Below are positions 52,744-61,928 of a stretch of 64,000 bases of DNA, piece by piece. Numbering within the stretch: position 1 is the stretch's first letter; the number at the start of each line of letters is the position of its first letter. Below the pieces are notes generated by a model. It saw nothing but the letters and a program-made list of their open reading frames with translations, searched no databases and was not told where the DNA came from. The translations under genes and the position numbers were made by a program. The stretch is from Dehalogenimonas sp. W (GTDB lineage: Bacteria; Chloroflexota; Dehalococcoidia; Dehalococcoidales; Dehalococcoidaceae), in assembly GCF_037094495.1 (NCBI RefSeq), contig NZ_CP146612.1, positions 1,550,001 to 1,614,000 on the forward strand, in the 5' to 3' direction.

Positions 52744-54050
52744 CAATTGATATCACATCGTAATAAGTCAGCCATTACTTCCCGGCGTCGGATCAATCTC
52801 GCCTGGCCTTTATGGACCATCACTACCGCAGGTTTGAGCGAACCGTTGTAGTTTGATGCCATAGGGAGGCAATAAGCCCCGCAAACGGGCACAACGATGA
52901 CGTCCCCGGATTTGACCGCGGGCAATTCAATGTCAGTTGCTAGGATGTCTCCGGATTCGCAATAACGTCCCGCAACCGTATAAACCTTATCCGGGGTTTC
53001 ATTCATCCGATTGGCCAGGTAAGGCTCATATGCGGCACCATACAAAGAAGGTCGGATATTATCAGCCATCCCGCCGTCAACGCAAACATAATTTCTTATC
53101 TCGGGTATTTCCTTGATAACGCCAACTGTATATAAAGCGACCGCAGCCCGGGCGATCAATCCCCTGCCCGGCTCAATGGTTAAACCTGGGGGTACAATTT
53201 TCAATCGACCGCACTCATTGTCAAAGTGGCCTAAAATAGCTTCGGCATAAACGCCGATATCCGGCGGTTTCTGGTCTGACAGGTATTGAACTGCGAAACC
53301 TCCGCCGGCATCAAGTTCTTGTGTTACGAAGCCATGCACCTTTTGCATTTCTGAAATGAACTCTAAGGTTGTCGTCATGGCATCAAGGAATGGCTGGATC
53401 TCAAATATCTGTGATCCAATATGATAGTGAAATCCCACTATCTCAACATTTTTCAAAGCCATCGCCTGGGGGACTGAGACCATCGCTTCATTAAGGCTAA
53501 AACCGAATTTAGAATCAATATTTCCAGTAGAAATCTTAGCATGGGTATGAGGGTCGATGCCTGGCCTTATCCGAAATAAAATTTTCGGTTTGGCCCCCCG
53601 GTCTTCAGCAAGGCGATTCAAGCGGAACATTTCCCCAGGATTATCAATGACAATCCGCCCGACCCCTTTTTCAAGAGCTAATTCAAGCTCGCTGTCAGAT
53701 TTATTGTTCCCATGCAGGTATACTTTTTCCATAGGAAACTCGGCGGCAGATGCAATCTCAAGCTCACCACCAGACACGGTATCCAAGCCCAACCCTGCTT
53801 CAGCGATGATTTTGAGAATAGCAATATTCAGCAACGCCTTGCCGGCAAACACAATTCTTGTATGATGACCATTTCGGTGGAATTCGGTAGCAAACTCTCG
53901 GCAACGTCCCCTGATGTCTTCTTCCGAGAATACATATAATGGAGTGCCGTACTCTGCGGCCAGGGTAACGGTATCGTATCCGCTTATGGTCAAATGACCT
54001 TCATCAGAAATAGATGAGCTGATAGGAAATATTTTAGATGGTTGTTTCAT
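52743..54050 (-). CDS. lysA: Diaminopimelate decarboxylase
   Basis: PLP enzyme of fold type III that makes lysine from meso-diaminopimelate, about 435 residues. The PLP lysine is in IVFAGKALLNIAIL, HIGSQIFE is the pyridine-contact block, GGGFAVQYL is the glycine loop, and the active cysteine is in AGRYCESGDILATD. The ATG at 54050 is preceded, just six bases away, by the -10 box TATGAT with TTGACT 17 bases upstream, so the message is leaderless; the GTG at 54074 would lie inside this promoter and is rejected. Confidence 0.95.
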   Translation of the reverse strand: MKQPSKIFPISSSISDEGHLTISGYDTVTLAAEYGTPLYVFSEEDIRGRCREFATEFHRNGHHTRIVFAGKALLNIAILKIIAEAGLGLDTVSGGELEIASAAEFPMEKVYLHGNNKSDSELELALEKGVGRIVIDNPGEMFRLNRLAEDRGAKPKILFRIRPGIDPHTHAKISTGNIDSKFGFSLNEAMVSVPQAMALKNVEIVGFHYHIGSQIFEIQPFLDAMTTTLEFISEMQKVHGFVTQELDAGGGFAVQYLSDQKPPDIGVYAEAILGHFDNECGRLKIVPPGLTIEPGRGLIARAAVALYTVGVIKEIPEIRNYVCVDGGMADNIRPSLYGAAYEPYLANRMNETPDKVYTVAGRYCESGDILATDIELPAVKSGDVIVVPVCGAYCLPMASNYNGSLKPAVVMVHKGQARLIRRREVMADLLRCDIN

Positions 54051-54056
54051 AAGTTC

Positions 54057-54085
54057 ATCATAGCAAGCAGACACGATGTAGTCAA
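54057..54085 (-). promoter_or_regulatory. Promoter of lysA, leaderless
   Basis: On the minus strand: TTGACT at 54085-54080, a 17-base spacer and TATGAT at 54062-54057. The ATG begins six bases after the -10, exactly where transcription should start. Confidence 0.75.
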
Positions 54086-54121
54086 AGTTACCTACGTTTC
54101 AAAATGGAAGGTGGTTACCTT

Positions 54122-54150
54122 TTGTCGCGTTAAACTTGCTATGCTAGAAT
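54122..54150 (+). promoter_or_regulatory. Promoter of dprA, near-leaderless
   Basis: TTGTCG at 54122-54127, 17 bases, TAGAAT at 54145-54150. The TTG start codon is nine bases after the -10, so the leader is about two or three bases. It faces the lysA promoter, with 36 bases between their -35 boxes. Confidence 0.6.
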
Positions 54151-54159
54151 TGCAACACT

Positions 54160-55254
54160 TTGAATAATTATAGTAATAAAGCCTGGCATATCGGTTTCAG
54201 CATGATTCCAGGTGTTGGTCGTGCACGGATAGCTTTATTGGAAAACTATTTTGGTAATTTATATGAAGCATGGCGCGCAAATATTGAAGAGTTTTCCAAA
54301 GTTGGATTAGACACAGCAACGGTTCAGTCTATCGCTTCCTGGCGACCTAAAATAGAGCCGGAACGTGAATTAGAGAAAGCCAACGAATCAGGGGTTGAAG
54401 TGCTGATACCTGCCGACAGTGGCTATCCTGAGCGACTCAAAGAAATTTATGAGCACCCGATAATACTTTATGTTAAAGGCACCTTGGAACCTTCCGATGC
54501 AATATCGATCGCAATTGTGGGAACACGCAAACCGACAATCTACGGCCGGCAGGTTACTGAAGAACTGACGGCAAATCTTGCTGGTTGCGGACTTACAATA
54601 TGCAGTGGTCTGGCAAGAGGTGTTGATACACTGGCTCACCAGACGGCGTTGAAGAATAATGGCCGCACACTTGCCGTTTTAGGTAGTGGAATTAACGTAG
54701 TTTATCCCTCAGAAAACCGTGAATTGGCCAAGCGAATTGTGGAAAGCGGCGCTCTTATCAGTGAATATCCAATTAATTCCGGTCCGAAGGCCGAAAACTT
54801 TCCCAGGAGAAACCGCATTATTTCCGGTTTGACGCTTGGCACGTTGGTCACTGAAGCCGGCAATTCCAGTGGAGCCAGTATAACAGCTGAATTTGCACTG
54901 GAGCAGAATCGGGAAGTGTTCGCAGTCCCTGGAAGTATTTTATCGGCTCAAAGCCGAGGCACTAACAAATTAATACAGCAAGGCGCGAAGTTGGTCAGAG
55001 AGGCCGCCGACATACTGGGTGAACTTAATTTGCGGTCGGTTATCAGCCAGCTTGATTTTAAAGAGATAGTACCGGAGAATGAGGCTGAAACGCTTATTTT
55101 GAGTAACCTTTCGCCGGAAGCGAAACATATTGACGAAGTCTGCCGGGCTTCCGGAATGTCCATCTCTCTGGTTAGCAGTACTTTAGCCGTCATGGAACTC
55201 AAAGGATTAGTTCGGCAGTGTGGAGGCATGCATTATGCTCTGTTCGGAAAATAA
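54160..55254 (+). CDS. dprA: DNA processing protein DprA
   Basis: RecA-loading protein for incoming single-stranded DNA in natural transformation, 364 residues. An N-terminal helix-hairpin-helix-like SMIPGVGRARIALLENYFGN is followed by the Rossmann domain with SIAIVGTRKPTIYGRQ, CSGLARGVDTLAHQTAL, VVYPSENRELA, FPRRNRIISGL and GTNKLIQQGAKLV; a C-terminal winged-helix-like part starts near residue 300. The start is TTG 54160 close to a -10 box. topA follows after 25 bases, as in many genomes. Confidence 0.95.
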   Translation: MNNYSNKAWHIGFSMIPGVGRARIALLENYFGNLYEAWRANIEEFSKVGLDTATVQSIASWRPKIEPERELEKANESGVEVLIPADSGYPERLKEIYEHPIILYVKGTLEPSDAISIAIVGTRKPTIYGRQVTEELTANLAGCGLTICSGLARGVDTLAHQTALKNNGRTLAVLGSGINVVYPSENRELAKRIVESGALISEYPINSGPKAENFPRRNRIISGLTLGTLVTEAGNSSGASITAEFALEQNREVFAVPGSILSAQSRGTNKLIQQGAKLVREAADILGELNLRSVISQLDFKEIVPENEAETLILSNLSPEAKHIDEVCRASGMSISLVSSTLAVMELKGLVRQCGGMHYALFGK

Positions 55255-55279
55255 AAGGAGTCAATAATTCAAACAGCTT

Positions 55280-57409
55280 ATGGTTAAAAGTAAAAAACTT
55301 GTCATTGTTGAATCACCGGCCAAAGCCAGGACTTTAGGCAGATTCTTAGGTTCTGGCTATACGCTGAAAGCGTCACTGGGTCATATCCGGGATTTACCTA
55401 AAAGTAAAATCGGTGTTGACGTTGATAACGATTTCACCCCGCAATACATAAATATGCGGGTGAAATCCGCCGTTTTAAAGGAACTTAGGGAAGCGGCAAA
55501 GAACTCGACCTCAATAATCCTGGCGACTGACCCTGATCGTGAAGGAGAAGCCATTGCCTGGCATTTGGTTGAGGCTATTAAGGCCGTCAACACCCCCTAC
55601 CGGCGGGTAGTCTTTCATGAAATAACCAAAGATGCCATTGAGCAGGCATTTAAGTCGCCGCGGGATCTCAATATGAATTTGATCAATGCTCAACAAGCGA
55701 GGCGAATTCTTGATCGTCTGGTTGGATACAACCTGTCTCCTTTACTGTGGCAGAAAGTCCGGCGGGGCCTTTCCGCTGGTCGTGTGCAATCGGTTGCCTT
55801 GCGTATAATTGTGGACCGCGAACGTGAAATAGATGCGTTTGTACCGGTTGAGTATTGGACGATTGAAGCTGAATTTACTAAAGAGGCCGTAAAAGCTGCT
55901 TCTAGTTTCAAAGCAATACTCATCGGTGCAGGTGAGAAGAAAAAAATTACCATTTCAGACCAACGCGCTGCGGGAGATCTCATCGCTGATTTAAAACCCG
56001 CGGTATTTGCAGTCGGAAAAGTTACTACGAAAACTGCACCGAGGGAACCAGCCGCGCCTTTTATCACCAGTACTCTGCAACAGGAAGCCTGGCGTAAACT
56101 GAGATTTTCAGCTAAACAGACCATGGCACTAGCTCAACAATTGTATGAAGGATTGCCACTGGGACCCGAGGACAGTACCGGTTTAATAACCTATATGCGT
56201 ACTGACTCAACTCATGTAGCGCAATCTGCCATTTCGGAAACCAGAGACTACATTTTAGATAAATACGGACATGATTATCTCCCGCAGAAGACACGCCAAT
56301 TTGCAGGTAAAGTGAAAGGAGCCCAGGAGGCTCATGAAGCCATACGCCCAACTAGTATCAAACGCGAACCGGGAAAGATAAAACAATATTTAGAGTCAAA
56401 TCAATTTAAACTTTACCAACTAATCTGGCAAAGAATGGTAGCCAGTCAAATGGCATCTGCCAAATTTGAGAATATTACGATTGATATTGAAGCCGGCAAA
56501 ACGCACTCCGGGACTAAGTATACTTTCAGGGCGCAGAGTTCAGACAGTGTGTTTCCAGGATTCATGGCGCTTTACACCGAAGGCAAAGATGAAGATGAAG
56601 AGCAGAAGGTGCCTAAACTGCCTAAACTCGTTGAAAAAGACCCGTTGAAACTTCTCCGTATTCTTGATGAACAGCATTTTACTCAGCCTCCTCCGCGTTA
56701 CACCGAGGCGACGCTGGTAAAAATGCTGGAACAGCACGGCATTGGGAGACCAAGTACTTATGCACCTATTCTTTCAGTTGTACAGCAAAGAGATTATGTG
56801 GAAAAGCAAAGAGGTGTTTTTAAGCCGACTGAATTGGGAATATTGATCCGGGATATCCTGGTGCAACAGTTTCCTGAGGTAATTGACACCGGTTTTACCG
56901 CACAGATGGAAAATAAATTGGACAAAGTGGCTGAGGACGGCTACGACTGGGTAAATGTGGTCAGGGATTTTTACATCCCCTTTGCAAAAGACCTCTTGGC
57001 TGCCAGGGAACAATTAGAAAAAGTTCCTCCGCCGATAGAGACTTCTGAAGAAGAGTGTCCTCAATGTAAACAGGACAAACTTTTAATAAAAGTAGGTCGC
57101 TACGGTAAATACATGGAGTGTCCTTCATGTCAATTCAGACAGTCATTCCGGATTCATACCGGCGTCCTTTGTCCGGGTTGTCCAGAACAAGCTGAAATTA
57201 TCGGGCGATATACAAAAAAAGGCAAGATATTTTACGGTTGCGCCGCATTTCCGAAACATAAATTTGCCATGAATGCAAAGCCCTTGCCAACACCATGCCC
57301 CCAGTGCGGTGGTTTATTGGCCGAGTATCGCGATGATCAGGTTAAGTGTACGGATGCCAAATGCGGGTACAAAGCGAAAAAGAAAGATGACAACAACGCC
57401 GTTACCTGA
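55280..57409 (+). CDS. topA: DNA topoisomerase I
   Basis: Type IA topoisomerase that relaxes negative supercoils, 709 residues. The TOPRIM domain begins LVIVESPAKARTLGRFLG with ATDPDREGEAIAWHL, the active tyrosine is in TGLITYMRTDSTHVAQSA, and RPTSIKREPGKI is conserved. The C-terminus has cysteine-rich ribbons: CPQCKQDKLL, ECPSCQFRQS, CPGCPEQAEI and CPQCGGLLAEY, so at least three zinc-binding units. AAGGAG lies about 20 bases before the ATG, which is rather far. It overlaps xerC by 23 bases. Confidence 0.97.
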   Translation: MVKSKKLVIVESPAKARTLGRFLGSGYTLKASLGHIRDLPKSKIGVDVDNDFTPQYINMRVKSAVLKELREAAKNSTSIILATDPDREGEAIAWHLVEAIKAVNTPYRRVVFHEITKDAIEQAFKSPRDLNMNLINAQQARRILDRLVGYNLSPLLWQKVRRGLSAGRVQSVALRIIVDREREIDAFVPVEYWTIEAEFTKEAVKAASSFKAILIGAGEKKKITISDQRAAGDLIADLKPAVFAVGKVTTKTAPREPAAPFITSTLQQEAWRKLRFSAKQTMALAQQLYEGLPLGPEDSTGLITYMRTDSTHVAQSAISETRDYILDKYGHDYLPQKTRQFAGKVKGAQEAHEAIRPTSIKREPGKIKQYLESNQFKLYQLIWQRMVASQMASAKFENITIDIEAGKTHSGTKYTFRAQSSDSVFPGFMALYTEGKDEDEEQKVPKLPKLVEKDPLKLLRILDEQHFTQPPPRYTEATLVKMLEQHGIGRPSTYAPILSVVQQRDYVEKQRGVFKPTELGILIRDILVQQFPEVIDTGFTAQMENKLDKVAEDGYDWVNVVRDFYIPFAKDLLAAREQLEKVPPPIETSEEECPQCKQDKLLIKVGRYGKYMECPSCQFRQSFRIHTGVLCPGCPEQAEIIGRYTKKGKIFYGCAAFPKHKFAMNAKPLPTPCPQCGGLLAEYRDDQVKCTDAKCGYKAKKKDDNNAVT

Positions 57410-58364
57410 AAATTATATAGATGAATATGTTTCCCACCTGCAGACAGAGTTAAACCTTTCTCCCAGGACAGTTAGAAATTATCTGAACGATATTATCGGT
57501 AACTATGAGCATGGAAAGCCCAAAGGCTTTTTTCAGTATCTATCATCTATCAGCGTGGATTTCCCAACCGGTGTAGATAAATATGTTATTCGGGGTTATA
57601 TCGCCTGGCTCCTGGAACAAGGAGTGGCTAAAAACTCCGTTGGGCGGAAACTATCGGCCATCAGATCGCTGTACCGGTTTTTGTTGAGGGAAGAAATGAT
57701 CAGTGAAAGCCCGATGCCGGTAGCCCGAAAACACGGTGGCAGATTATCGGCATTTTCCATCAAGCTTGATAAAAGGCTGCCTTCTTTTCTTACAGAAGAT
57801 GAAATGCAGCGGTTGCTGGAAGCTCCCGACCCTGCTACGCCTTTAGGACTTCGCGATCGGGCAATTATGGAGCTTATCTACGCCGCAGGATTACGCGTCA
57901 GTGAACTTGTCAGCCTTCAGGATAATCAGATAGACCTTTACAGCCGGGAGCTCAGAGTTACCGGCAAGGGAAATAAAGAGCGCCTGGTACTGATTGGCAA
58001 ACCGGCGGTGGATGCGATTAACCGGTATATCAAATCCGGACGGCCCCTGCTGATGAAAGACAAGAAAACTGATACGGCTTTATTCGTGAATTACCATGGC
58101 ACCCGACTCACAGCCAGATGGATTCAAAAGCAGATGCTGAAGTATGCCAAATCAGCAGGTATCCGGCAGGAAGTTCACCCACATTTATTGCGGCATAGTT
58201 TCGCGACCCATATGCTTGATGGGGGGGCTGACTTGAGAGTCGTCCAGGAATTGCTCGGGCACGCCAGTTTATCCACCACACAAATATATACGCATGTATC
58301 CCGGAGCCACGCACGTAAAGTTTATCTGGCATCACATCCTCTGGCGAAAGAAGAAAAAACTTGA
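57387..58364 (+). CDS. xerC: Tyrosine recombinase XerC/XerD-like
   Basis: Site-specific recombinase of 325 residues that resolves chromosome dimers. The N-terminal SAM-like domain includes LSPRTVRNYLNDI. The catalytic set is visible: Arg in AAGLRVSELVSL, Lys in VTGKGNKERLVL, HLLRHSFATHML with His-x-x-Arg, His in LLGHASLSTTQIYTHV and the nucleophilic Tyr in the same block. ATG 57387 starts MTTTPLPENYIDEYVSHL; the frame upstream is topA in another frame. The location in a topA-xerC pair is the usual chromosomal one, so it is not a phage integrase. Confidence 0.93.
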   Translation: MTTTPLPENYIDEYVSHLQTELNLSPRTVRNYLNDIIGNYEHGKPKGFFQYLSSISVDFPTGVDKYVIRGYIAWLLEQGVAKNSVGRKLSAIRSLYRFLLREEMISESPMPVARKHGGRLSAFSIKLDKRLPSFLTEDEMQRLLEAPDPATPLGLRDRAIMELIYAAGLRVSELVSLQDNQIDLYSRELRVTGKGNKERLVLIGKPAVDAINRYIKSGRPLLMKDKKTDTALFVNYHGTRLTARWIQKQMLKYAKSAGIRQEVHPHLLRHSFATHMLDGGADLRVVQELLGHASLSTTQIYTHVSRSHARKVYLASHPLAKEEKT

Positions 58365-58372
58365 GGTCACAT

Positions 58373-59437
58373 ATGACAGAAAGACTCACCAGGCTCCGCC
58401 AGGAGTTTTCAGCGTTAGGCGTTGACGGCATGCTGATTGCGCAACCGGATAATCGGTATTATCTTTCCGGCTTTGACGGGTCGTCTGGTTATCTGTTGAT
58501 AACCAGCAACCGGATGGTATTCGCGGTGGATTTCCGCTACGTGGAACAAGCAAAATTGCAGGCTCCGGGATTTGAGATTTTCCAAATACAGGGGAAGTTG
58601 AAAAATTGGCTGCCGGAATTATTACATGGGGCGAGTATCAGTAAGTTAGGCCTGGAGGCTAATTTCCTGAGCATGGCCGATTATCGGAATATCAGTGGGG
58701 TTTTGTCCGATTTGCAGCCGGCTGTTGAGGCCATTCACACCAGCGATGCCATAGAGATGTTACGCATGATCAAGGATGCCAAAGAAATCAGTCTGGTAAC
58801 CGCGGCTGTCAAAGCGACCGAACGGGCGATGTTATTTGCATCGGAGGAGGTCATCAAACCGGGAATCAGCGAAAAAGAAGCCGCCTGGCAAATAGAGAAA
58901 TATATTCGCCACGCCGGAGGCGAACTCGCATTTCCGATTATCGTTGCCGGTGGCGCAGCATCAGCCATGCCGCATGCTCAGCCCAGTGAACGTCCGATTC
59001 AAAAGAACGAGCCCATCGTGGTGGATTTAGGTGTCAGGCTTAATAAATATTGCGGGGACCTGACCCGGACTTTCTGGCTGGGTGAAAAAAGCCCGCGTTT
59101 TGAAGAGTTGTACCGCCTGGTGCTGGAGGCTCAGACCCAGGCTATCGCCAATATTTCCAGTGGTCACAGTGGTGTTGAAGCCGATGCCTTTGCCCGGGAT
59201 ATTATAGACAAGGCCGGTTACGGTCAGGAATTCGGGCATGGTTTGGGACATGGAATTGGCCTGGCTGTGCATGAGCTTCCCCGAGTCAGTACTGCCGGTG
59301 AGTCCCGGCTGACGGACGGGATGATTTTTACTGTTGAGCCTGGTCTGTATATTCCCGGCTGGGGCGGGATTCGGATTGAAGATGATGTGCTTCTTGAATA
59401 TGGTAAAATCAAGCAACTGTCCACGTTGGCGAAATAG
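58373..59437 (+). CDS. M24 metallopeptidase (Xaa-Pro aminopeptidase/dipeptidase type)
   Basis: Creatinase-fold peptidase of 354 residues. The N-terminal creatinase domain begins near LRQEFSALGVDGMLIAQPDN. Metal ligands are in VVDLGVRLNKYCGDLTRTF (two aspartates), GHGLGHGIGLAVHE (histidine) and FTVEPGLYIPGWGGIRIEDD (two glutamates), so the dimetal site is complete. ATG 58373 follows GAGG at good spacing; the frame runs from 58361. It likely cleaves peptides with a proline at the second position. Peptidase and PHP genes run in the same direction. Confidence 0.92.
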   Translation: MTERLTRLRQEFSALGVDGMLIAQPDNRYYLSGFDGSSGYLLITSNRMVFAVDFRYVEQAKLQAPGFEIFQIQGKLKNWLPELLHGASISKLGLEANFLSMADYRNISGVLSDLQPAVEAIHTSDAIEMLRMIKDAKEISLVTAAVKATERAMLFASEEVIKPGISEKEAAWQIEKYIRHAGGELAFPIIVAGGAASAMPHAQPSERPIQKNEPIVVDLGVRLNKYCGDLTRTFWLGEKSPRFEELYRLVLEAQTQAIANISSGHSGVEADAFARDIIDKAGYGQEFGHGLGHGIGLAVHELPRVSTAGESRLTDGMIFTVEPGLYIPGWGGIRIEDDVLLEYGKIKQLSTLAK

Positions 59438-59449
59438 AAAGGCTGCGAT

Positions 59450-60112
59450 TTGATCAAGGTTGACCTGCATATTCATACGTTTTACTCACCGGACGCCAAT
59501 ACTACTTTTGAAGAATTGACCGACCGATGCCGGGTGCTTGGCTTGGGCGCGATCGCTATTGCTGATCACGGCACCGTTGAGGGTGCGCTGGACTATATTA
59601 AAACCGGCCCGCCGGTGAAGGTTATCGTGGCCGAGGAGATACTGACCCCGCATGGTGAAATTATGGGTATGTTTCTGAAAGAAACCATACCTTCAGGTTT
59701 CTCCGTAGATGAAACGATCAAAGCCATCAGAGAACAGGACGGACTGGTATGTATTCCGCATCCCTTTGACCCGGTGCGCAGTTCAGCGCTTGACAGCCGT
59801 GTCCTGGAGCAATTGGCGGAAGCGCATAAAGTGGATATTCTGGAAACGGTTAACGCCCGTTATGTATTTAACTCCAGCATTCGGCAAGCCCGAAAATTTG
59901 CCGAAAGTCAGCGGCTGTTGCCGGGAGCCGGCAGCGACGCGCACAGTGCGGAGGAAATCGGCAGCGTTTATCTGGAGATGGCTGATTTTAATAATAAAGC
60001 CCAATTTCTGGAAGCCTTAAGGAAAGCCCGGATTTACGGACGCAACCGCAGTCCCTTTGTCCATGTCAGCAGTATCGCGCGGAAAATTAAAAAGAACATC
60101 ACGGGGCGTTAG
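59450..60112 (+). CDS. PHP-domain metal-dependent hydrolase
   Basis: A 220-residue protein with a polymerase-and-histidinol-phosphatase fold. Metal-binding motifs are KVDLHIHTFYSPDA, IAIADHGTVEGAL, AEEILTPHGEI, CIPHPFDPVRSS and GAGSDAHSAEEIG, so the trinuclear site looks intact. Likely a phosphoesterase. TTG 59450 follows AAAGG. Its stop is directly followed by the ATG of a formyltransferase-like gene, and a PfkB kinase comes third, so the three probably act in one route. The substrate is unknown. Confidence 0.88.
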   Translation: MIKVDLHIHTFYSPDANTTFEELTDRCRVLGLGAIAIADHGTVEGALDYIKTGPPVKVIVAEEILTPHGEIMGMFLKETIPSGFSVDETIKAIREQDGLVCIPHPFDPVRSSALDSRVLEQLAEAHKVDILETVNARYVFNSSIRQARKFAESQRLLPGAGSDAHSAEEIGSVYLEMADFNNKAQFLEALRKARIYGRNRSPFVHVSSIARKIKKNITGR

Positions 60113-60949
60113 ATGTACTCAATCGGTTGGTTCTCTACGGCCAAAGGGCCCGGTTCCCGCAATCTCTTAACGGCGGTGCAAAAAAGCATTGAGTCCGGTG
60201 AAGTTAAAGCCAGAATCAGCTTTGCGTTTGTCAGCCGGGAACCCGGAGAGTCAACGGAAACAGATAAGTTTATTGAGCTGGCTGGTTCTTACCAAATTCC
60301 CGTGGTGTGCTACTCCTATAAACGTTATCGGCGGGCCCACCAGAAAGCATCTGAGGATGAAACCGGTTTTCCCGAGTGGCGCCTGGGTTATGACCGGGAA
60401 GTGATGCGGCTGTTAGCTGATTTCCCCAAACCTGATCTTAACATGCTGGCCGGATATATGCTGATAGTCGGCCCGGAAATGTGTACCCGGTACAATATGG
60501 TTAACCTGCATCCGGCGGCTCCTGACGGTCCCTCCGGCACCTGGCAGGAAGTAATCTGGCACCTGATCAACGCCGGAGCCAGTTCTTCAGGTGTAATGAC
60601 GCATCTGGTGACTCCGGAACTGGATCAGGGACCGGTGGTCAGTTACTGTCGCTTTCCGATTCGTCATGCCTATCAGTTTGACCAGTACTGGCGTGACAAC
60701 GAGGGTTTGTGCAGCGACGACATCAAAGCCGGCGAAGGCGAACATAACCGGTTATTCCGGGAAATCAGGCGGCATGGCGCCGTTCGGGAATTGCCGCTCA
60801 TCGTCAGCACCGTAAAGGCTTTCAGTGACGGCATCCTGAATATTAGCGACGGTCAGATATACGATACCCAGGGGGTGCTGACCACCGGATATGACCTGAG
60901 CGAACAAATTGACCGGCTGGTGAAAGCTGAACTTGATGGAGCCGCTTGA
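60113..60949 (+). CDS. Formyltransferase-fold protein, PurN-like
   Basis: A 278-residue protein with resemblance to formyl-tetrahydrofolate-dependent transferases. LNMLAGYMLIVGPEM, YNMVNLHPAAPDGPSGTWQE and THLVTPELDQGPVVSYCRF match the Asn-His-Pro and Asp motifs of glycinamide ribonucleotide formyltransferase (N, H and D being catalytic). It is longer than PurN (about 200 residues) and starts differently (GWFSTAKGPGSRNLLTAV). No purine gene is nearby. It is flanked by a PHP hydrolase and a PfkB kinase, so I infer a nucleotide- or sugar-related substrate that is not the standard one. Confidence 0.75.
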   Translation: MYSIGWFSTAKGPGSRNLLTAVQKSIESGEVKARISFAFVSREPGESTETDKFIELAGSYQIPVVCYSYKRYRRAHQKASEDETGFPEWRLGYDREVMRLLADFPKPDLNMLAGYMLIVGPEMCTRYNMVNLHPAAPDGPSGTWQEVIWHLINAGASSSGVMTHLVTPELDQGPVVSYCRFPIRHAYQFDQYWRDNEGLCSDDIKAGEGEHNRLFREIRRHGAVRELPLIVSTVKAFSDGILNISDGQIYDTQGVLTTGYDLSEQIDRLVKAELDGAA

Positions 60950-61928
60950 AGTAATCGGCCTGGGCGGTTTTCGGCAGGATGAGATCTATGGGCTTGACGA
61001 TGATTATGCCGGCGCGGAGCGCCCTGCCCGACTGATTGCCACTGCTTCCGGCGGTCCGGCAATTAATACCATATTCAGCCTCGCACGGCTGGGTTTGAAA
61101 TGCGGCGTCAGCGGCGCTGTAGGGGCAGATACAGCCGGTGGCCTGATGTTGGATGATATCCGGCGGGCCGGCATAGATACCTCCCTGGTGGCTGTTCGCG
61201 ACGGGTCTGCTACCGACAAAGCCATTATCGTGTACGATCAGAATACCGCAAGTACTGCTTACCATTGTTACGACGCCGGCAATACCTGGGTTCCCGATGA
61301 AAGGCTCGCCTCTTTTTTGGCCCAGGCCTCGGTGGTTCATATTGCCGGTTTAGCCTCCGCGTCACAGTTGACCGCCCTGGGTGAGGTTATTGCCCGTGTC
61401 GCCCCCGAAGTCCGCCTCAGTCTGATGATCTCGGAACGCGAAGCCGCCTGGGGCATCAAGGCTTACGCGCCTCTGATTGGCCGCTCAGCGGTGGTATTTG
61501 CCGGCAAAACAGCCATTGAACGGCTGACCGGCAAGAATTTTAAAAGCGCCATGAGGATTTGCCGTAATCTGGGAGCCCAGGCGGTGGCGGTGTTTTTAAG
61601 CTGCGGTGAAGAAACCCGGAAGATTCGGAAAAAAGGCAAAGCCGCCTGTGTTTCCACGTTTATCTGCAATCATGAGTACGAATGCATGATAGAGTCAGCA
61701 ATTCGTAAATGGCCGAATATCGTTGAGATAACCGGTGCCCAGGATGCCTTTGCCGCGGGGTTTATCTTTGGGATGGTCAAAAACAAAGGCATTGATGAGT
61801 GCGGCTTTATCGGGGATATCGTGGCTCAATTCTGTCTCAAAACTCCGGGGGCCAGGGATTCTCTCCCTGACCCCCGTGAACTTACGGAGCGTTTCTTCCA
61901 GATACACCGAGAAGAGTTGATTATTTAG
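60936..61928 (+). CDS. PfkB-family carbohydrate or nucleoside kinase
   Basis: Ribokinase-like kinase of 330 residues. The N-terminal [20 protein letters not shown] is PfkB signature 1 and the C-terminal [17 protein letters not shown] is signature 2. The usual GAGD anion hole is GAQD here, with the catalytic aspartate kept. The first base pairs overlap the previous gene by 14 bases. The start is ATG 60936 (TTG 60933 adjoins it). Substrate not determined. It ends in an eight-base overlap with clpP on the other strand. Confidence 0.88.
   Translation: MEPLEVIGLGGFRQDEIYGLDDDYAGAERPARLIATASGGPAINTIFSLARLGLKCGVSGAVGADTAGGLMLDDIRRAGIDTSLVAVRDGSATDKAIIVYDQNTASTAYHCYDAGNTWVPDERLASFLAQASVVHIAGLASASQLTALGEVIARVAPEVRLSLMISEREAAWGIKAYAPLIGRSAVVFAGKTAIERLTGKNFKSAMRICRNLGAQAVAVFLSCGEETRKIRKKGKAACVSTFICNHEYECMIESAIRKWPNIVEITGAQDAFAAGFIFGMVKNKGIDECGFIGDIVAQFCLKTPGARDSLPDPRELTERFFQIHREELII

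Noticed and set aside
57387-58364. Tyrosine recombinase as a sign of a mobile element
   Set aside because: Its place after topA and its XerC/D-like sequence fit the housekeeping dimer-resolution enzyme; no attachment site, direct repeat or phage gene is near.
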